The position numbers were made by a program, and so were the translations under genes. A DNA stretch of 64,000 bases from an uncultured Clostridia bacterium (lineage in GTDB: Bacteria > Bacillota > Clostridia > Christensenellales > Borkfalkiaceae). Below, in pieces: positions 35,649 to 44,183 of the stretch; the stretch's first letter is position 1, and every line of letters begins with the position of its first letter. Location: assembly GCA_944343275.1 (NCBI GenBank), contig CALVMH010000005.1, positions 29,589 through 93,588 of the forward strand, read 5' to 3'. Under the pieces are notes generated by a model that worked only from the letters and a program-made list of their open reading frames with translations, was not told where the DNA came from and did not search any database.

Positions 35649-36504
35649 AGAGATAAAGTCCTCCTGCCCCGCAGGGAAGCGGAATGCCTTCTTCGGTCGG
35701 GAGCCCCACTTCATACGCCTCCGCCCTGCCGCCCGCGAGCGCGAGCGTCAGGATGTTGGAGAGCACGGTGGGCTGCAATCCCGTTGTGTAACTGTTGATG
35801 AGAAAGAAGAGCGGCGCATCGGACAACAGCTGCGCGCACAGCTTCACGAAGGGAAACAGCTCCGTTTCGATCTTCCACATCTCGCCGCCCGGTCCCCTGC
35901 CGTAGGAGGGCGGGTCCATGATGACGGCGTCGTATGTGTTGCCGCGGCGCAGCTCGCGCGCGACGAACTTCTTGCAGTCGTCCACGATGTAACGGATGCC
36001 CCGTTCGATGCCCGAGAGGCACGCGTTTTCGCCCGCACGCTCCACCATGCCCTTGGCGGCATCCACATGGGTGACTTCCGCCCCCGCCCTGGCGAGCGCA
36101 ACGCTCGCGCCGCCTGTATAGGCAAAGAGGTTGAGCACCTTTACCCTGCGCCCCGCCTGCACCGCACGGCGGACGATGGCGCCCGTTCTCTCCCAATTGA
36201 CCGCCTGTTCGGGAAAGAGCCCCGTGTGCTTGAAGCCCATGGGCATCACCTTGAAGGTGAGGTCCTTATAGCCGATATTCCAGAAGGGCGGAAGCTGCCG
36301 CTTATACTCCCACGCGCCGCCGCCCTTTTCGCTGCGGCGGTAAACGGCGTCCGTCCCCGGATAGGCAAAGAGGTCGCGCCGGGCGCTCCAGATGACCTGC
36401 GGGTCGGGACGCAGCAGGAGATAGTCCCCCCACCGTTCGAGTTTATAGCCGTCGCCCGTGGCGAGCACGGAAAAATCCTTCCAACCGTCTGCAATGCAAA
36501 GCAT
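35641..36504 (-). CDS. Class I SAM-dependent methyltransferase (RlmI/PF10672-like)
   Basis: This 287-aa protein contains LNLFAYTGGASVALARAGAE (SAM-binding motif I), VTHVDAAKGMVERAGENA, VDDCKKFVARELRRG and the catalytic-type VIMDPPSYGRGPGGEMWKIE. These match rRNA cytosine-5 methyltransferase relatives of RlmI/RlmK. A GLFPEQAVNW segment precedes motif I. The true start is the ATG at 36504 (MLCIADGWKDF): the longer frame extends into a terminator. That ATG lies 6 nt after TATAAT with no ribosome-binding site, so a leaderless message is predicted. It is coupled to the pseudouridine synthase. Confidence 0.88.
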   Translation of the reverse strand: MLCIADGWKDFSVLATGDGYKLERWGDYLLLRPDPQVIWSARRDLFAYPGTDAVYRRSEKGGGAWEYKRQLPPFWNIGYKDLTFKVMPMGFKHTGLFPEQAVNWERTGAIVRRAVQAGRRVKVLNLFAYTGGASVALARAGAEVTHVDAAKGMVERAGENACLSGIERGIRYIVDDCKKFVARELRRGNTYDAVIMDPPSYGRGPGGEMWKIETELFPFVKLCAQLLSDAPLFFLINSYTTGLQPTVLSNILTLALAGGRAEAYEVGLPTEEGIPLPCGAGGLYLYE

Positions 36505-36510
36505 AAGGAT

Positions 36511-36539
36511 ATTATAGTAAAAAACGGCGGTTTTGTAAA
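36511..36539 (-). promoter_or_regulatory. Promoter of the leaderless methyltransferase gene
   Basis: Minus-strand TTTACA (36539-36534), a 17-nt spacer and TATAAT (36516-36511), with ATG 36504 six nt later. The -35 lies mostly in the loop of the upstream gene's terminator. Confidence 0.78.
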
Positions 36540-36554
36540 GAAAAAACCGCCGTT
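36517..36554 (-). terminator. Terminator of the GH51 gene, overlapping the next promoter
   Basis: 12-bp stem (36523-36534 with 36543-36554), 8-nt loop, followed on the minus strand by six T. The loop and stem edge include the -35 of the downstream leaderless gene. Confidence 0.8.
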
Positions 36555-36624
36555 CCCGATAAAATTTCCTGCGCTGCGCAGCGCGCCGCATGTTCCGCGC
36601 CCCCTTTCGGCAGGCGCCCGTCCG

Positions 36625-38553
36625 CTATTTGCGGAACACGAGCACGGAAAAGCTGTGCGGCGGAAGGAGCGCGGCGCGCGCGGACGTGGGTGCCACTTCG
36701 ACGGGCACGAGTTTTTCGGGCTGCTCCGCCGTGTTGCAGTCGGAAAGCGCCCCCGCCATCTGCACGATGCGCAGCATGTCGCCGAAGGCGAAGTCTCCCT
36801 CCACCTCCGCCGCGACTTCCTTGTCCGTCGCGTTGACTGCCTTCACATAGGTGAGGTCGCCCGACGAGGTGGCGGACACATACACGCCCGCCGCGTCGGA
36901 TACCGCCTTGTAAGAGACGTCGCCCGTGTAAAGCGAATACATCTTCTGCACATGATAGTTGACGGAACCGAACGCGCGGCACGCGTCGAACCAGATGAGG
37001 TCGGGGCTCCACTGCGTATAGCCGATGCGCGCAAGCAGGGGCGCATACGACTTCATGACGACGACGTCCGCATTGCGCTCCGTGCCCGTCATGAACGCGG
37101 CTTCGGCGAGCGCGCCCTCCCACACGTTGCCTTCGGGAGAAAGGCAGTTTGCCTTTCCCTCGATATGGGCGGCATATTCCCCCACATAAACCTTACCCGC
37201 GCGGGGATATTCGTCATACATGCCGACATGGTCATACAGCCATCCGGGGGGAGCGTAGAAATGTTCGTCCGAAGCATAGACGAAGTTCGCGTCCTTGGCG
37301 AGCGCGTTCCGCGTCCACTTCCACGCGTCCTTGCTGCGCGGCGTGTCCGTATCGGGTCCCACCGTGCCGATGATCTTGATGTCGGGATATTTTTCGCGCA
37401 CGCGGGCGGAGAACAGGGCAAAACGGCGATAAAAATCGCTCTGCGCCGTCTCCCACTGTTCGTTGCCGAGCCCGAGATATTCCAGCCCGAACGGTTCGGG
37501 ATGTCCCATCTCCGCGCGCACCCTGCCCCAGACGGTATCCGTTCCGCCGTTTGCAAACTCCACCACGTCGAGCGCCTCCTGAATGTACGCTTCGAGCGCG
37601 GGATCGTCCAAGGCGACCGCCTCGTCGGACATATACTGACAGGCAATGCCCAGACCGAGAACGGGCAGGGGCTTTGCGCCGAGATATTCGCAGAGGCGAA
37701 AATATTCATAATAGCCGATGCCGAGCGTCTGCCCGTAATGGGAGAACTGCGAGCAGAAATCCCCCTCGCGGGAGGCGCCGTGCACCGCCCAGCGGTTCCA
37801 ATTGTGTTTTCTGCGTTCGGGCTGCCCCACCGAACACTTCCACTGATAGCGGTTGGCAAGGGAGTTCCCCTCCACGACGCACCCGCCCGGAAAGCGCACG
37901 AAGCCGGGACGCAGTTCTTTGAGCAGGACGGCGAGGTCGCGGCGGAACACGCCGAAGACGGCATTTTCCGGCATGAGGGAAAAGGCGTCGATATGCACCG
38001 CGCCGGGCTTGTCGAGCGTGAAGGCAAACGCCGCGCCCGCACAGTCCGCTTTCGCACGCACGCGGTAGGCGTACCGATGCCACTTTCCGTCCGCGCGCAG
38101 CTTGGCTTTGACTTCAAAAACCGCACCCGTAGCCGTATAGACCCCCGCACGGGCGAACCCGCGCAGGTCATAAGAGCGCACCCAAAAGCTCAGGCGGAGC
38201 ACGTCGCCCTTTTTCAGGAAGATGCCGTCATACGCCTTGTTCCTGACGCCGCACTTTTCCGCCTGCGTCACGACGCGCAGATAGTGCGGGTTTTCCGCGT
38301 AAAGCGGTCTGTCGTCCTTCACCTTGCACGCGACGGACGCGCCCGCGGGATACGCCTCCCACGCATAGCCGCCGTCCTGCTCGGCAAGGAAGGCGCCGAT
38401 CTTGCCGTGCGCCCGCTTTGCCTCGAAATTGCGGTTTTCCAAAAGCTCGGCATACAGCCCGCCGTCCGCCGCGTAGTTGATGTCCTCAAAAAATATCCCC
38501 AGCCCGCCCGCGGCAACGGGCACGCTGTGTTCTTGGGAAAGCGTTATTTTCAT
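36625..38553 (-). CDS. Alpha-L-arabinofuranosidase (GH51)
   Basis: This 642-aa cytoplasmic glycosidase releases arabinose from arabino-oligosaccharides. N-terminal LGIFFEDINYAADGGLYAEL is the GH51 signature. The acid/base Glu lies in YLGLGNEQWE and the nucleophile in KVYVGEYAAH. A carbohydrate-binding-like beta domain (about 80-200) precedes the catalytic barrel, and a C-terminal beta sandwich follows. No signal peptide, so it acts on imported oligosaccharides. The start at 38553 has GTGGAG upstream. No arabinose transporter or regulator is adjacent. Confidence 0.92.
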   Translation of the reverse strand: MKITLSQEHSVPVAAGGLGIFFEDINYAADGGLYAELLENRNFEAKRAHGKIGAFLAEQDGGYAWEAYPAGASVACKVKDDRPLYAENPHYLRVVTQAEKCGVRNKAYDGIFLKKGDVLRLSFWVRSYDLRGFARAGVYTATGAVFEVKAKLRADGKWHRYAYRVRAKADCAGAAFAFTLDKPGAVHIDAFSLMPENAVFGVFRRDLAVLLKELRPGFVRFPGGCVVEGNSLANRYQWKCSVGQPERRKHNWNRWAVHGASREGDFCSQFSHYGQTLGIGYYEYFRLCEYLGAKPLPVLGLGIACQYMSDEAVALDDPALEAYIQEALDVVEFANGGTDTVWGRVRAEMGHPEPFGLEYLGLGNEQWETAQSDFYRRFALFSARVREKYPDIKIIGTVGPDTDTPRSKDAWKWTRNALAKDANFVYASDEHFYAPPGWLYDHVGMYDEYPRAGKVYVGEYAAHIEGKANCLSPEGNVWEGALAEAAFMTGTERNADVVVMKSYAPLLARIGYTQWSPDLIWFDACRAFGSVNYHVQKMYSLYTGDVSYKAVSDAAGVYVSATSSGDLTYVKAVNATDKEVAAEVEGDFAFGDMLRIVQMAGALSDCNTAEQPEKLVPVEVAPTSARAALLPPHSFSVLVFRK

Positions 38554-38664
38554 TGTGTTCTCCACGCCCCGCAATGGGGCATCCGTTCTCGGTAAGCTAT
38601 CTCTATTATAGCACGCCGCAGGCAAAAGCGGAAGCCCCTCGGATGACTTTTTTGCAAAAATCCG

Positions 38665-40041
38665 TCATAATTTTTCGGGAACGTCCCCTTCGTTTGCGCA
38701 AAAACCCACGCGGAACGTGCTGCCGACCCCCTCGCGGCTCTCGACGGTGAGCGTCCAGCCCTGTTTTTTGCACAGCTTTTTGACGACGGAAAGCCCCAGC
38801 CCGAACCCGCCGTTCTTGCCGTTGTGCGACTTGTCCACCGTAAAGAACCTGTCGAAAATACGTTCGAGATTTTCCTGAGCGATGCCGATCCCCGTATCGG
38901 AGACGGTGAACGCCTCCCGGGTGAGCAGAACGCTGACGCTCCCCCCGTCCCGGTTGTAGCGCACGGCATTGCGGATGATGTTGCCGAAGATCTCCGTCAC
39001 GCGCTCCTGACGGGACATGAGCAGCACGCCGTCCGCGATCTCGGAGAGCAGAACGACGTTGCGCTCGCGGAATTCGGGCGCAAGCGCCGCGAGCGTCTCG
39101 CGCGCGATGTGGGACGCGTCCACCTCATAGACGGGCAGTTCCTCGCTGTCGATCTCGCTGTAATTGATGATGGACGCGACCAGACTTTGCAGCCGCTCGC
39201 TCTGGGTGAGAATGGTCTGCGCCGCGCGGCGGGAACGTTCCGCATCCAGCCCGCCGGAGGCGAGCAGCTCGGAAAATCCGCGGATGGAGGTGAGCGGCGT
39301 GTTCATCTCATGCGTCACGTTGGCGATAAATTCATCCTTGGACTGCTTGGCGCGCAGCACTTCCCCCCGCTCCTCTTCCAGCTCTTTGACGCGCGCCTCG
39401 GCATCCTCGTTCATGCGGTTGACGAGCCGCGCAAAGGGCGCAAGTTCGGGAACGGCGGGCTCCACCCGCTGTTTGCAGGCGGCGTCGCGGGCGAGCTTTT
39501 CGAGCGGTTTTAAGATAAATCCCGTGGAGAGATAGGACAACAGCAGACAGACCGCCGCGTCCGCAAGCAGGAAGACCGCCACGGCGGGCAGCGTGTCGAG
39601 ATAGATGCTCCACGCCGACTGCGTCCGCTCCGCGATGCGCACGAGATACCCGTCAAAGCGCTTGCAATAGTAGAGGTATGCCTCCCCCGTCGTGGAGGAA
39701 GTGCGCGCGTCGAACCCCTCCCCCTCCGCGATCGCCTTCCGTACTTCGGGGCGCAGCGCGCGGGAGGAACTGTCCGCATCCTCGGAATCGGCGAGAAACT
39801 CCCCCTCCGCCGTCAGAAAGGTGATCCGCGCGCCGCCCAGCGCATCGGAGAGCGCTGCGGCATACTCCGCATCCAGCATCTCCGCGGTACGCGTCCCGTC
39901 AAACGCAGCCATGTAAGCGCGCAGATACCGCTGTGAATCGGCAATGCCCCGGTTGTAATAGATCTGGGCGGAGACGACGGAAAAGACGATGAGCGCCACG
40001 GCAGTGATGGCGAATCCGATCCACATGATGCGTTGTTTCAT
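38665..40041 (-). CDS. PhoR-like sensor histidine kinase
   Basis: This 458-aa kinase has two membrane helices (about 8-26 and 150-172) enclosing an extracellular sensor of about 120 residues, then a HAMP-like linker. The dimerisation motif is FIANVTHEMNTPLTSIRGFS with phospho-acceptor H244. The ATPase has NIIRNAVRYN (N box), VSDTGIGI (G1), FDRFFTVDKSH (F box) and GGFGLGLSVVKKL (G2). It lies directly downstream of a PhoB-like regulator and the pst-phoU-nptA cluster, so it most likely senses phosphate limitation. AAAGGAGAG precedes the ATG. Confidence 0.9.
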   Translation of the reverse strand: MKQRIMWIGFAITAVALIVFSVVSAQIYYNRGIADSQRYLRAYMAAFDGTRTAEMLDAEYAAALSDALGGARITFLTAEGEFLADSEDADSSSRALRPEVRKAIAEGEGFDARTSSTTGEAYLYYCKRFDGYLVRIAERTQSAWSIYLDTLPAVAVFLLADAAVCLLLSYLSTGFILKPLEKLARDAACKQRVEPAVPELAPFARLVNRMNEDAEARVKELEEERGEVLRAKQSKDEFIANVTHEMNTPLTSIRGFSELLASGGLDAERSRRAAQTILTQSERLQSLVASIINYSEIDSEELPVYEVDASHIARETLAALAPEFRERNVVLLSEIADGVLLMSRQERVTEIFGNIIRNAVRYNRDGGSVSVLLTREAFTVSDTGIGIAQENLERIFDRFFTVDKSHNGKNGGFGLGLSVVKKLCKKQGWTLTVESREGVGSTFRVGFCANEGDVPEKL

Positions 40042-40092
40042 ATCACTCTCCTTTGCAGCCCCGTCCCATGCGAAAAAAGGGGCGTGCGCCCC

Positions 40093-40743
40093 TTAGTCTG
40101 CGATAAATTTATATCCGACGCCGAACACCGTTTCGAAATTGAGCCCGAGCTTTCGGAGCCGCGCGATGTGGTTGTCCAGCGTGCGCGTCTCCCCGCCGTC
40201 ATATCCCCAGACGTCGGTCAGGATGGTCTCGCGCGGAAGCACCTTACCCTCGTTCGCCATGAAATAGCGCAGGAGCTGATATTCCTTATTGCTCAATTCG
40301 AGCGGCTTGCCGCGGTACGTCACCGTCATATTTTCGGGATCGAGCACGACGGAACCCGCGCGCAGGCGGTTGGTCTTACGGACGCGCCGCAGCGCCGCAT
40401 TGACGCGCGCGATGAGCTCGAGAACGCCGAAGGGCTTGGCGATATAGTCGTCCGCGCCCGCGTTGAGCCCCTTCACCTTGTCCGTCTCCTTTCCGAGCGC
40501 GGAGAGCATGATGACGCAAAGATCGGGATAGCGCGCTTTGAGGCGCGCGAGCACTTCCAGCCCGTTGCCGTCCGCAAGCATGATGTCCAGAAGAACGACG
40601 TCGGGCAGGTGTTCCTCAACGGCTGCAAAAAACGCCTTCACCGTCGGGAACGTCCGGCAGGAGATGCTGTGCATATCGAGCGTGCATTGGACGAGTTCGC
40701 AGATGCTCTCGTCATCTTCCAAAAGATAAACTTGTTCGTTCAT
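40093..40743 (-). CDS. PhoB/OmpR-family response regulator
   Basis: The 216-aa protein has a receiver domain with acidic pair D10-D11, phosphorylation site D53 in DVVLLDIML, Thr/Ser and Lys switch residues (MLSALGKET, YIAKPFG), and a winged-helix DNA-binding domain (LELSNKEYQLLRYFMANEGK, RTLDNHIARLRKLG, VFGVGYKF). It lies 3 nt after the nptA-like gene. By position it should control the phosphate cluster, and Pho-box-like repeats stand upstream of pstS. Confidence 0.92.
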   Translation of the reverse strand: MNEQVYLLEDDESICELVQCTLDMHSISCRTFPTVKAFFAAVEEHLPDVVLLDIMLADGNGLEVLARLKARYPDLCVIMLSALGKETDKVKGLNAGADDYIAKPFGVLELIARVNAALRRVRKTNRLRAGSVVLDPENMTVTYRGKPLELSNKEYQLLRYFMANEGKVLPRETILTDVWGYDGGETRTLDNHIARLRKLGLNFETVFGVGYKFIAD

Positions 40744-40746
40744 GGC

Positions 40747-42396
40747 TTAGTCGATGGAGTGCGCAATGTAGGTGAGGTGATCGGCGGCACGCTCCAGATT
40801 CCCCACGAGGTTGATAAAGACGCTGGAATTCTGCGGCTGACACTTGCCTTCGTTGAGGCGCTTGATGTGCTTGTTGACGAGCGTGCGGCGGTAGTTGTCG
40901 ATCTCGTCCTCGATGGCGTCCGCCTCTTTGAGGCAGGCGTAATCCTTTTCGAGAAAGGCGGTCAGGCAGGCGTCGTACAGCTTTTTGATCTTGTCGAACA
41001 TCTCCTGCGTCATCGAGAGAAATTCCCCCGAAAAGACAAGTCCGTCCCGCTCGTAATGGTCGGTATATTTGGTGACGTTGTCGGCGAGTTCGCCGATACG
41101 CACGATGTCGTTGAGCACATAATGCATGCCCGAAATGGTCTTTTCGTCCTCCATGACGAGGGAGGACGCGGAGAGCTTTACAAGATACTCCACCGCCGCA
41201 CGGTTGGCTTCCGCAAGTTTCGCGTTCCGCGCCTGCACATCCTGCTTGACGGACGTATCCTTCCTTTCAAAGGCGTCGAACGCTTCGGTGAGCGTCGCCA
41301 TCGCGTAGGTGACCATCTTCCCCATCTGCGCATAGAGATGACCGAGCGCAACGGAGGGCTGCAACAGCAGGCGCTCGTCCAGCCCGCCCATGACGCCGTC
41401 CTCCGCGGGCTGCTGCTTTTTCTTATCCCGCACGATGTGCTCCGCAAGCCAGACAAAGCCCTTGGCAAAGGGCAGGAAAAGAGCGGTGCAGATGAGGTTG
41501 AAAAAGGTGTGAAAGAAGGAGATCTGCCATTCGATACTGTCGGGGAACATCTTGGTGAGCACGAGCTCGGAAAAGGACGTGTTGAAGGGCAGGAACAGGC
41601 ACAAAAAGACCGTGAAGACGACGGCGCCGAAACAGTTGAACATGAGATGCACGAGCGCGGCGCGGCGGGCATTGGTGCTTGCGCCGATGGAGGAAAGGAG
41701 CGCCGTCACGCAGGTGCCGATGTTGGAGCCGATGATGGCAAAATAGACGCCGTCGCCCACGCCGCCGATGACGATCCCGTGCGCGGCAAGCGCAATGATG
41801 ATGCTCGTGACCGCCGAGGAGGATTGGACGAGCGCCGTGACGACCGCGCCGATGAGGATGAGCAGGATGGGATTGTTGATCGCCGCAAAGATGGGAGAGA
41901 TGGCGGCGCGGATGCGCTCGTCCCCCATCGCGTCCGACATGTACGCAAGCCCGACAAAGATGAGCCCCAGCCCCGCAAGGATGCTGCCGACCGTCTTATG
42001 ATTGTCCTTCTTGCACAGCATCATCATGAACGCGCCGACGATGGCAAGCAGGAAAAAGAATTTGGAGATATCCACCGTGCCCAGCGAGGCGATCCACGCC
42101 GTGACGGTGGTCCCGATATTGGCGCCCATGATGATGGCGGTCGCCTGAAACAGCGTCATGATGCCCGCATTGACGAGCCCGACGACCATGACCGTCGTTG
42201 CGGCGGAACTCTGAATGATCGCCGTCACCGCCGTTCCGATCCCGACGCCCGCAAGACGGTTGTTCGCCGTCTTGTTGAGCATGTTTTTGAGGCTCCCGTG
42301 CGCAAGGCGGGACATGTTTTCCGACATGATCTCCATGCCGATGAGGAAACACCCCATGCCGCCGAGCATCTGCAAAATCAGATAAACGTAATCCAT
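40747..42396 (-). CDS. Na/Pi cotransporter family protein with PhoU-like domain
   Basis: The 549-aa protein has two inverted Na/Pi-cotransporter repeats with signature QSSAATTVMVVGLVNAG (62-78) and VQSSSAVTSIIIAL, about eight membrane helices, then a cytoplasmic PhoU-like helical domain (about 350-545). Sodium-driven phosphate uptake (or export) is expected, with the PhoU part tuning activity. It provides a low-affinity phosphate route beside the Pst ABC system. It has its own promoter: minus-strand GTGACA, 17 nt, TATAAT near 42440-42470. Confidence 0.9.
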   Translation of the reverse strand: MDYVYLILQMLGGMGCFLIGMEIMSENMSRLAHGSLKNMLNKTANNRLAGVGIGTAVTAIIQSSAATTVMVVGLVNAGIMTLFQATAIIMGANIGTTVTAWIASLGTVDISKFFFLLAIVGAFMMMLCKKDNHKTVGSILAGLGLIFVGLAYMSDAMGDERIRAAISPIFAAINNPILLILIGAVVTALVQSSSAVTSIIIALAAHGIVIGGVGDGVYFAIIGSNIGTCVTALLSSIGASTNARRAALVHLMFNCFGAVVFTVFLCLFLPFNTSFSELVLTKMFPDSIEWQISFFHTFFNLICTALFLPFAKGFVWLAEHIVRDKKKQQPAEDGVMGGLDERLLLQPSVALGHLYAQMGKMVTYAMATLTEAFDAFERKDTSVKQDVQARNAKLAEANRAAVEYLVKLSASSLVMEDEKTISGMHYVLNDIVRIGELADNVTKYTDHYERDGLVFSGEFLSMTQEMFDKIKKLYDACLTAFLEKDYACLKEADAIEDEIDNYRRTLVNKHIKRLNEGKCQPQNSSVFINLVGNLERAADHLTYIAHSID

Positions 42397-42534
42397 AACT
42401 CTCTTCCCAACGTATAATGTGCCGAAACAAACAAGTCCATTATACCGAGAACAGAGCGCTTTGTCACCCGATTTTCAATAAATTGAAATAAGTTTTTTGT
42501 GCAGGACGAGCGCCGCCTTCCCCTGCGCGTGCGG

Positions 42535-43191
42535 TCACTGATATTCCTTGTGCACACCCGTCACGAGGTACTTTGCCCATTCGCTGACGTTGACGGCGTA
42601 ATCGCCGATCTTTTCGAGATACTTGGCGATCATCAGAAGCTGCACCGCCTGGTCCGCGACGGAGGCGTCGGTGGCGATGCGGTCGATGAGTTCCTGCTTG
42701 ACCTCGTTGAACAGCGCGTCCATTTCGTCGTCGGCATGGATGACCATGTCCGCGCCGCCCACGCTTTCCCCCAAAAAAGATTCGACGCTCTGATGGATCA
42801 TCGCCACCGCAAGATCGCCCATGCGCGCGATGTGTTCGGGTTCTTTGAAGAGCTTGTCGTCGGGGAACTGCCGCACGATCTCGCCGATGTCCGCCGCCTG
42901 ATCGCCGATGCGCTCGACGTCGGTAATGACTTTGAGCGCCGTCGTCACCTTCACGAGGTCCTTTGCGACGGGCTGCTGCTTCAAAAGGATGCGCATGCAC
43001 TTCTTTTCGATGGCGATTTCGAGGTCGTCCACCTCCCTGTCCGTCTCCGCAACGGAGGCGCCGAGCGCCCTGTCCAGCGTCTTCAAGGCGCTGACGGCGT
43101 CCGCGATCATCCGTTCCGTGACGGTGCACATCCTGCCGAGCGTCTCGTGCAGGTCGTCGAGTTCTTCGTCAAAATATTTTCTGGGTGCCAT
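42535..43191 (-). CDS. phoU: Phosphate signalling protein PhoU
   Basis: The 218-aa all-helical protein contains two PhoU repeats: EELDDLHETLGRMCTVTERM and ERIGDQAADIGEIVRQFPDD, and in the second half DEMDALFNEVKQELIDRIAT and LEKIGDYAVNVSEWAKYLVT. The E-R-x-x-D-x-A metal motif occurs in both. It links Pst transport to the PhoR kinase. GAAGGAGC precedes the ATG at 43191; in-frame codons upstream lack homology. The order pstB-phoU is standard. The 118-nt gap to pstB contains a GCGGCATTTTGCCGC hairpin. Confidence 0.94.
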   Translation of the reverse strand: MAPRKYFDEELDDLHETLGRMCTVTERMIADAVSALKTLDRALGASVAETDREVDDLEIAIEKKCMRILLKQQPVAKDLVKVTTALKVITDVERIGDQAADIGEIVRQFPDDKLFKEPEHIARMGDLAVAMIHQSVESFLGESVGGADMVIHADDEMDALFNEVKQELIDRIATDASVADQAVQLLMIAKYLEKIGDYAVNVSEWAKYLVTGVHKEYQ

Positions 43192-43309
43192 AATTGCTCC
43201 TTCCGAAATCACTTTTTTGTCAGCCGTCCGAGCGGGCGGCTGCTGCTTCAAGCGGCAAAATGCCGCAAAAGTTCCGTTTGCCCCGCCGCCCGCCCCTCTT
43301 GCCCCGGTT

Positions 43310-44173
43310 TTAACCGAATCTGCCCGTGATGTAGCGCTCCGTCTCGGGATGGGAAGGCGCGGAGAACACCTGCTCGGTGTCCCCCATCTCGATCATCTCG
43401 CCCAGCAGGAAAAACGCCGTCTTATCCGAGATGCGCGCCGCCTGCTGCATGTTGTGCGTGACCATGACGATGGTGACGTCCTTTTTTAGCTCCTCGCACA
43501 GCTCCTCGATCTTGCCCGTGGAGATGGGGTCGAGCGCGGAAGTCGGCTCGTCCATCAGAAGGATCTGCGGCCCGACCGCGAGCGCGCGCGCAATGCAGAG
43601 GCGCTGCTGCTGTCCGCCCGAAAGCCCCAAAGCCGACTTGTTGAGGCGGTCCTTGAGTTCATCCCACATGGCAGCCTGCTTTAAGGAGCGCTCGACGATC
43701 TCGTCCAGTTCCCCCTTCTTGCGGATGCCGAAGGTGCGGGGGCCGTAGGCGATGTTGTCGTACACGCTCATCGGGAAGGGATTGGGTTTCTGGAACACCA
43801 TGCCCACGTTCTTGCGCAGCGCCGAGAGGTCCACGCCCCTGTCGTAAATGTTCAGCCCGCCGATGATGATCTCCCCCACCACGCGGCAGCCCTCCACCAG
43901 GTCGTTCATGCGGTTGAGCGTCTTGATGAGGGTGGACTTGCCGCAGCCCGAGGGACCGATCATCGCCGTGATCTGATATTTGGGCATCTCCATGTTGATC
44001 TTTTTGAGCGCCTGGAACTCACCGTAAAACAGGTCGAGGTCCCTGACCGTGATGGCGAGTTCGCCGGAGAAGTCAAAGATATCAAGAGAATCTGACTTCT
44101 TTTTCTTTTCATGCCGATCAACAGTTTCTGGCTGAGGCTGCTCTATCGTATTTTTTTTCTGAAATAATCCCAT
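43310..44173 (-). CDS. pstB: Phosphate ABC transporter ATPase
   Basis: The 287-aa ATPase has the PstB hallmarks [20 protein letters not shown], Walker [44 protein letters not shown], signature [17 protein letters not shown] and Walker [13 protein letters not shown]. The first about 35 residues (Lys/Glu-rich, [20 protein letters not shown]) are an extension and are encoded by AT-richer DNA than the rest. The start at 44173 has AAGGAA upstream and lies 10 nt after the pstCA stop. Confidence 0.96.
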   Translation of the reverse strand: MGLFQKKNTIEQPQPETVDRHEKKKKSDSLDIFDFSGELAITVRDLDLFYGEFQALKKINMEMPKYQITAMIGPSGCGKSTLIKTLNRMNDLVEGCRVVGEIIIGGLNIYDRGVDLSALRKNVGMVFQKPNPFPMSVYDNIAYGPRTFGIRKKGELDEIVERSLKQAAMWDELKDRLNKSALGLSGGQQQRLCIARALAVGPQILLMDEPTSALDPISTGKIEELCEELKKDVTIVMVTHNMQQAARISDKTAFFLLGEMIEMGDTEQVFSAPSHPETERYITGRFG

Positions 44174-44183
44174 TTTGTATTCC

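Noticed and set aside
35608-38595. A 995-codon plus-strand reading frame and similar long frames opposite known genes (for example 7687-9834, 16362-18002, 40033-42417, 20529-22526).
   Set aside because: They lie antisense to or out of frame with well-supported genes, have Arg/His/Gly-rich composition expected from GC-rich codon complements, and show no family motifs.
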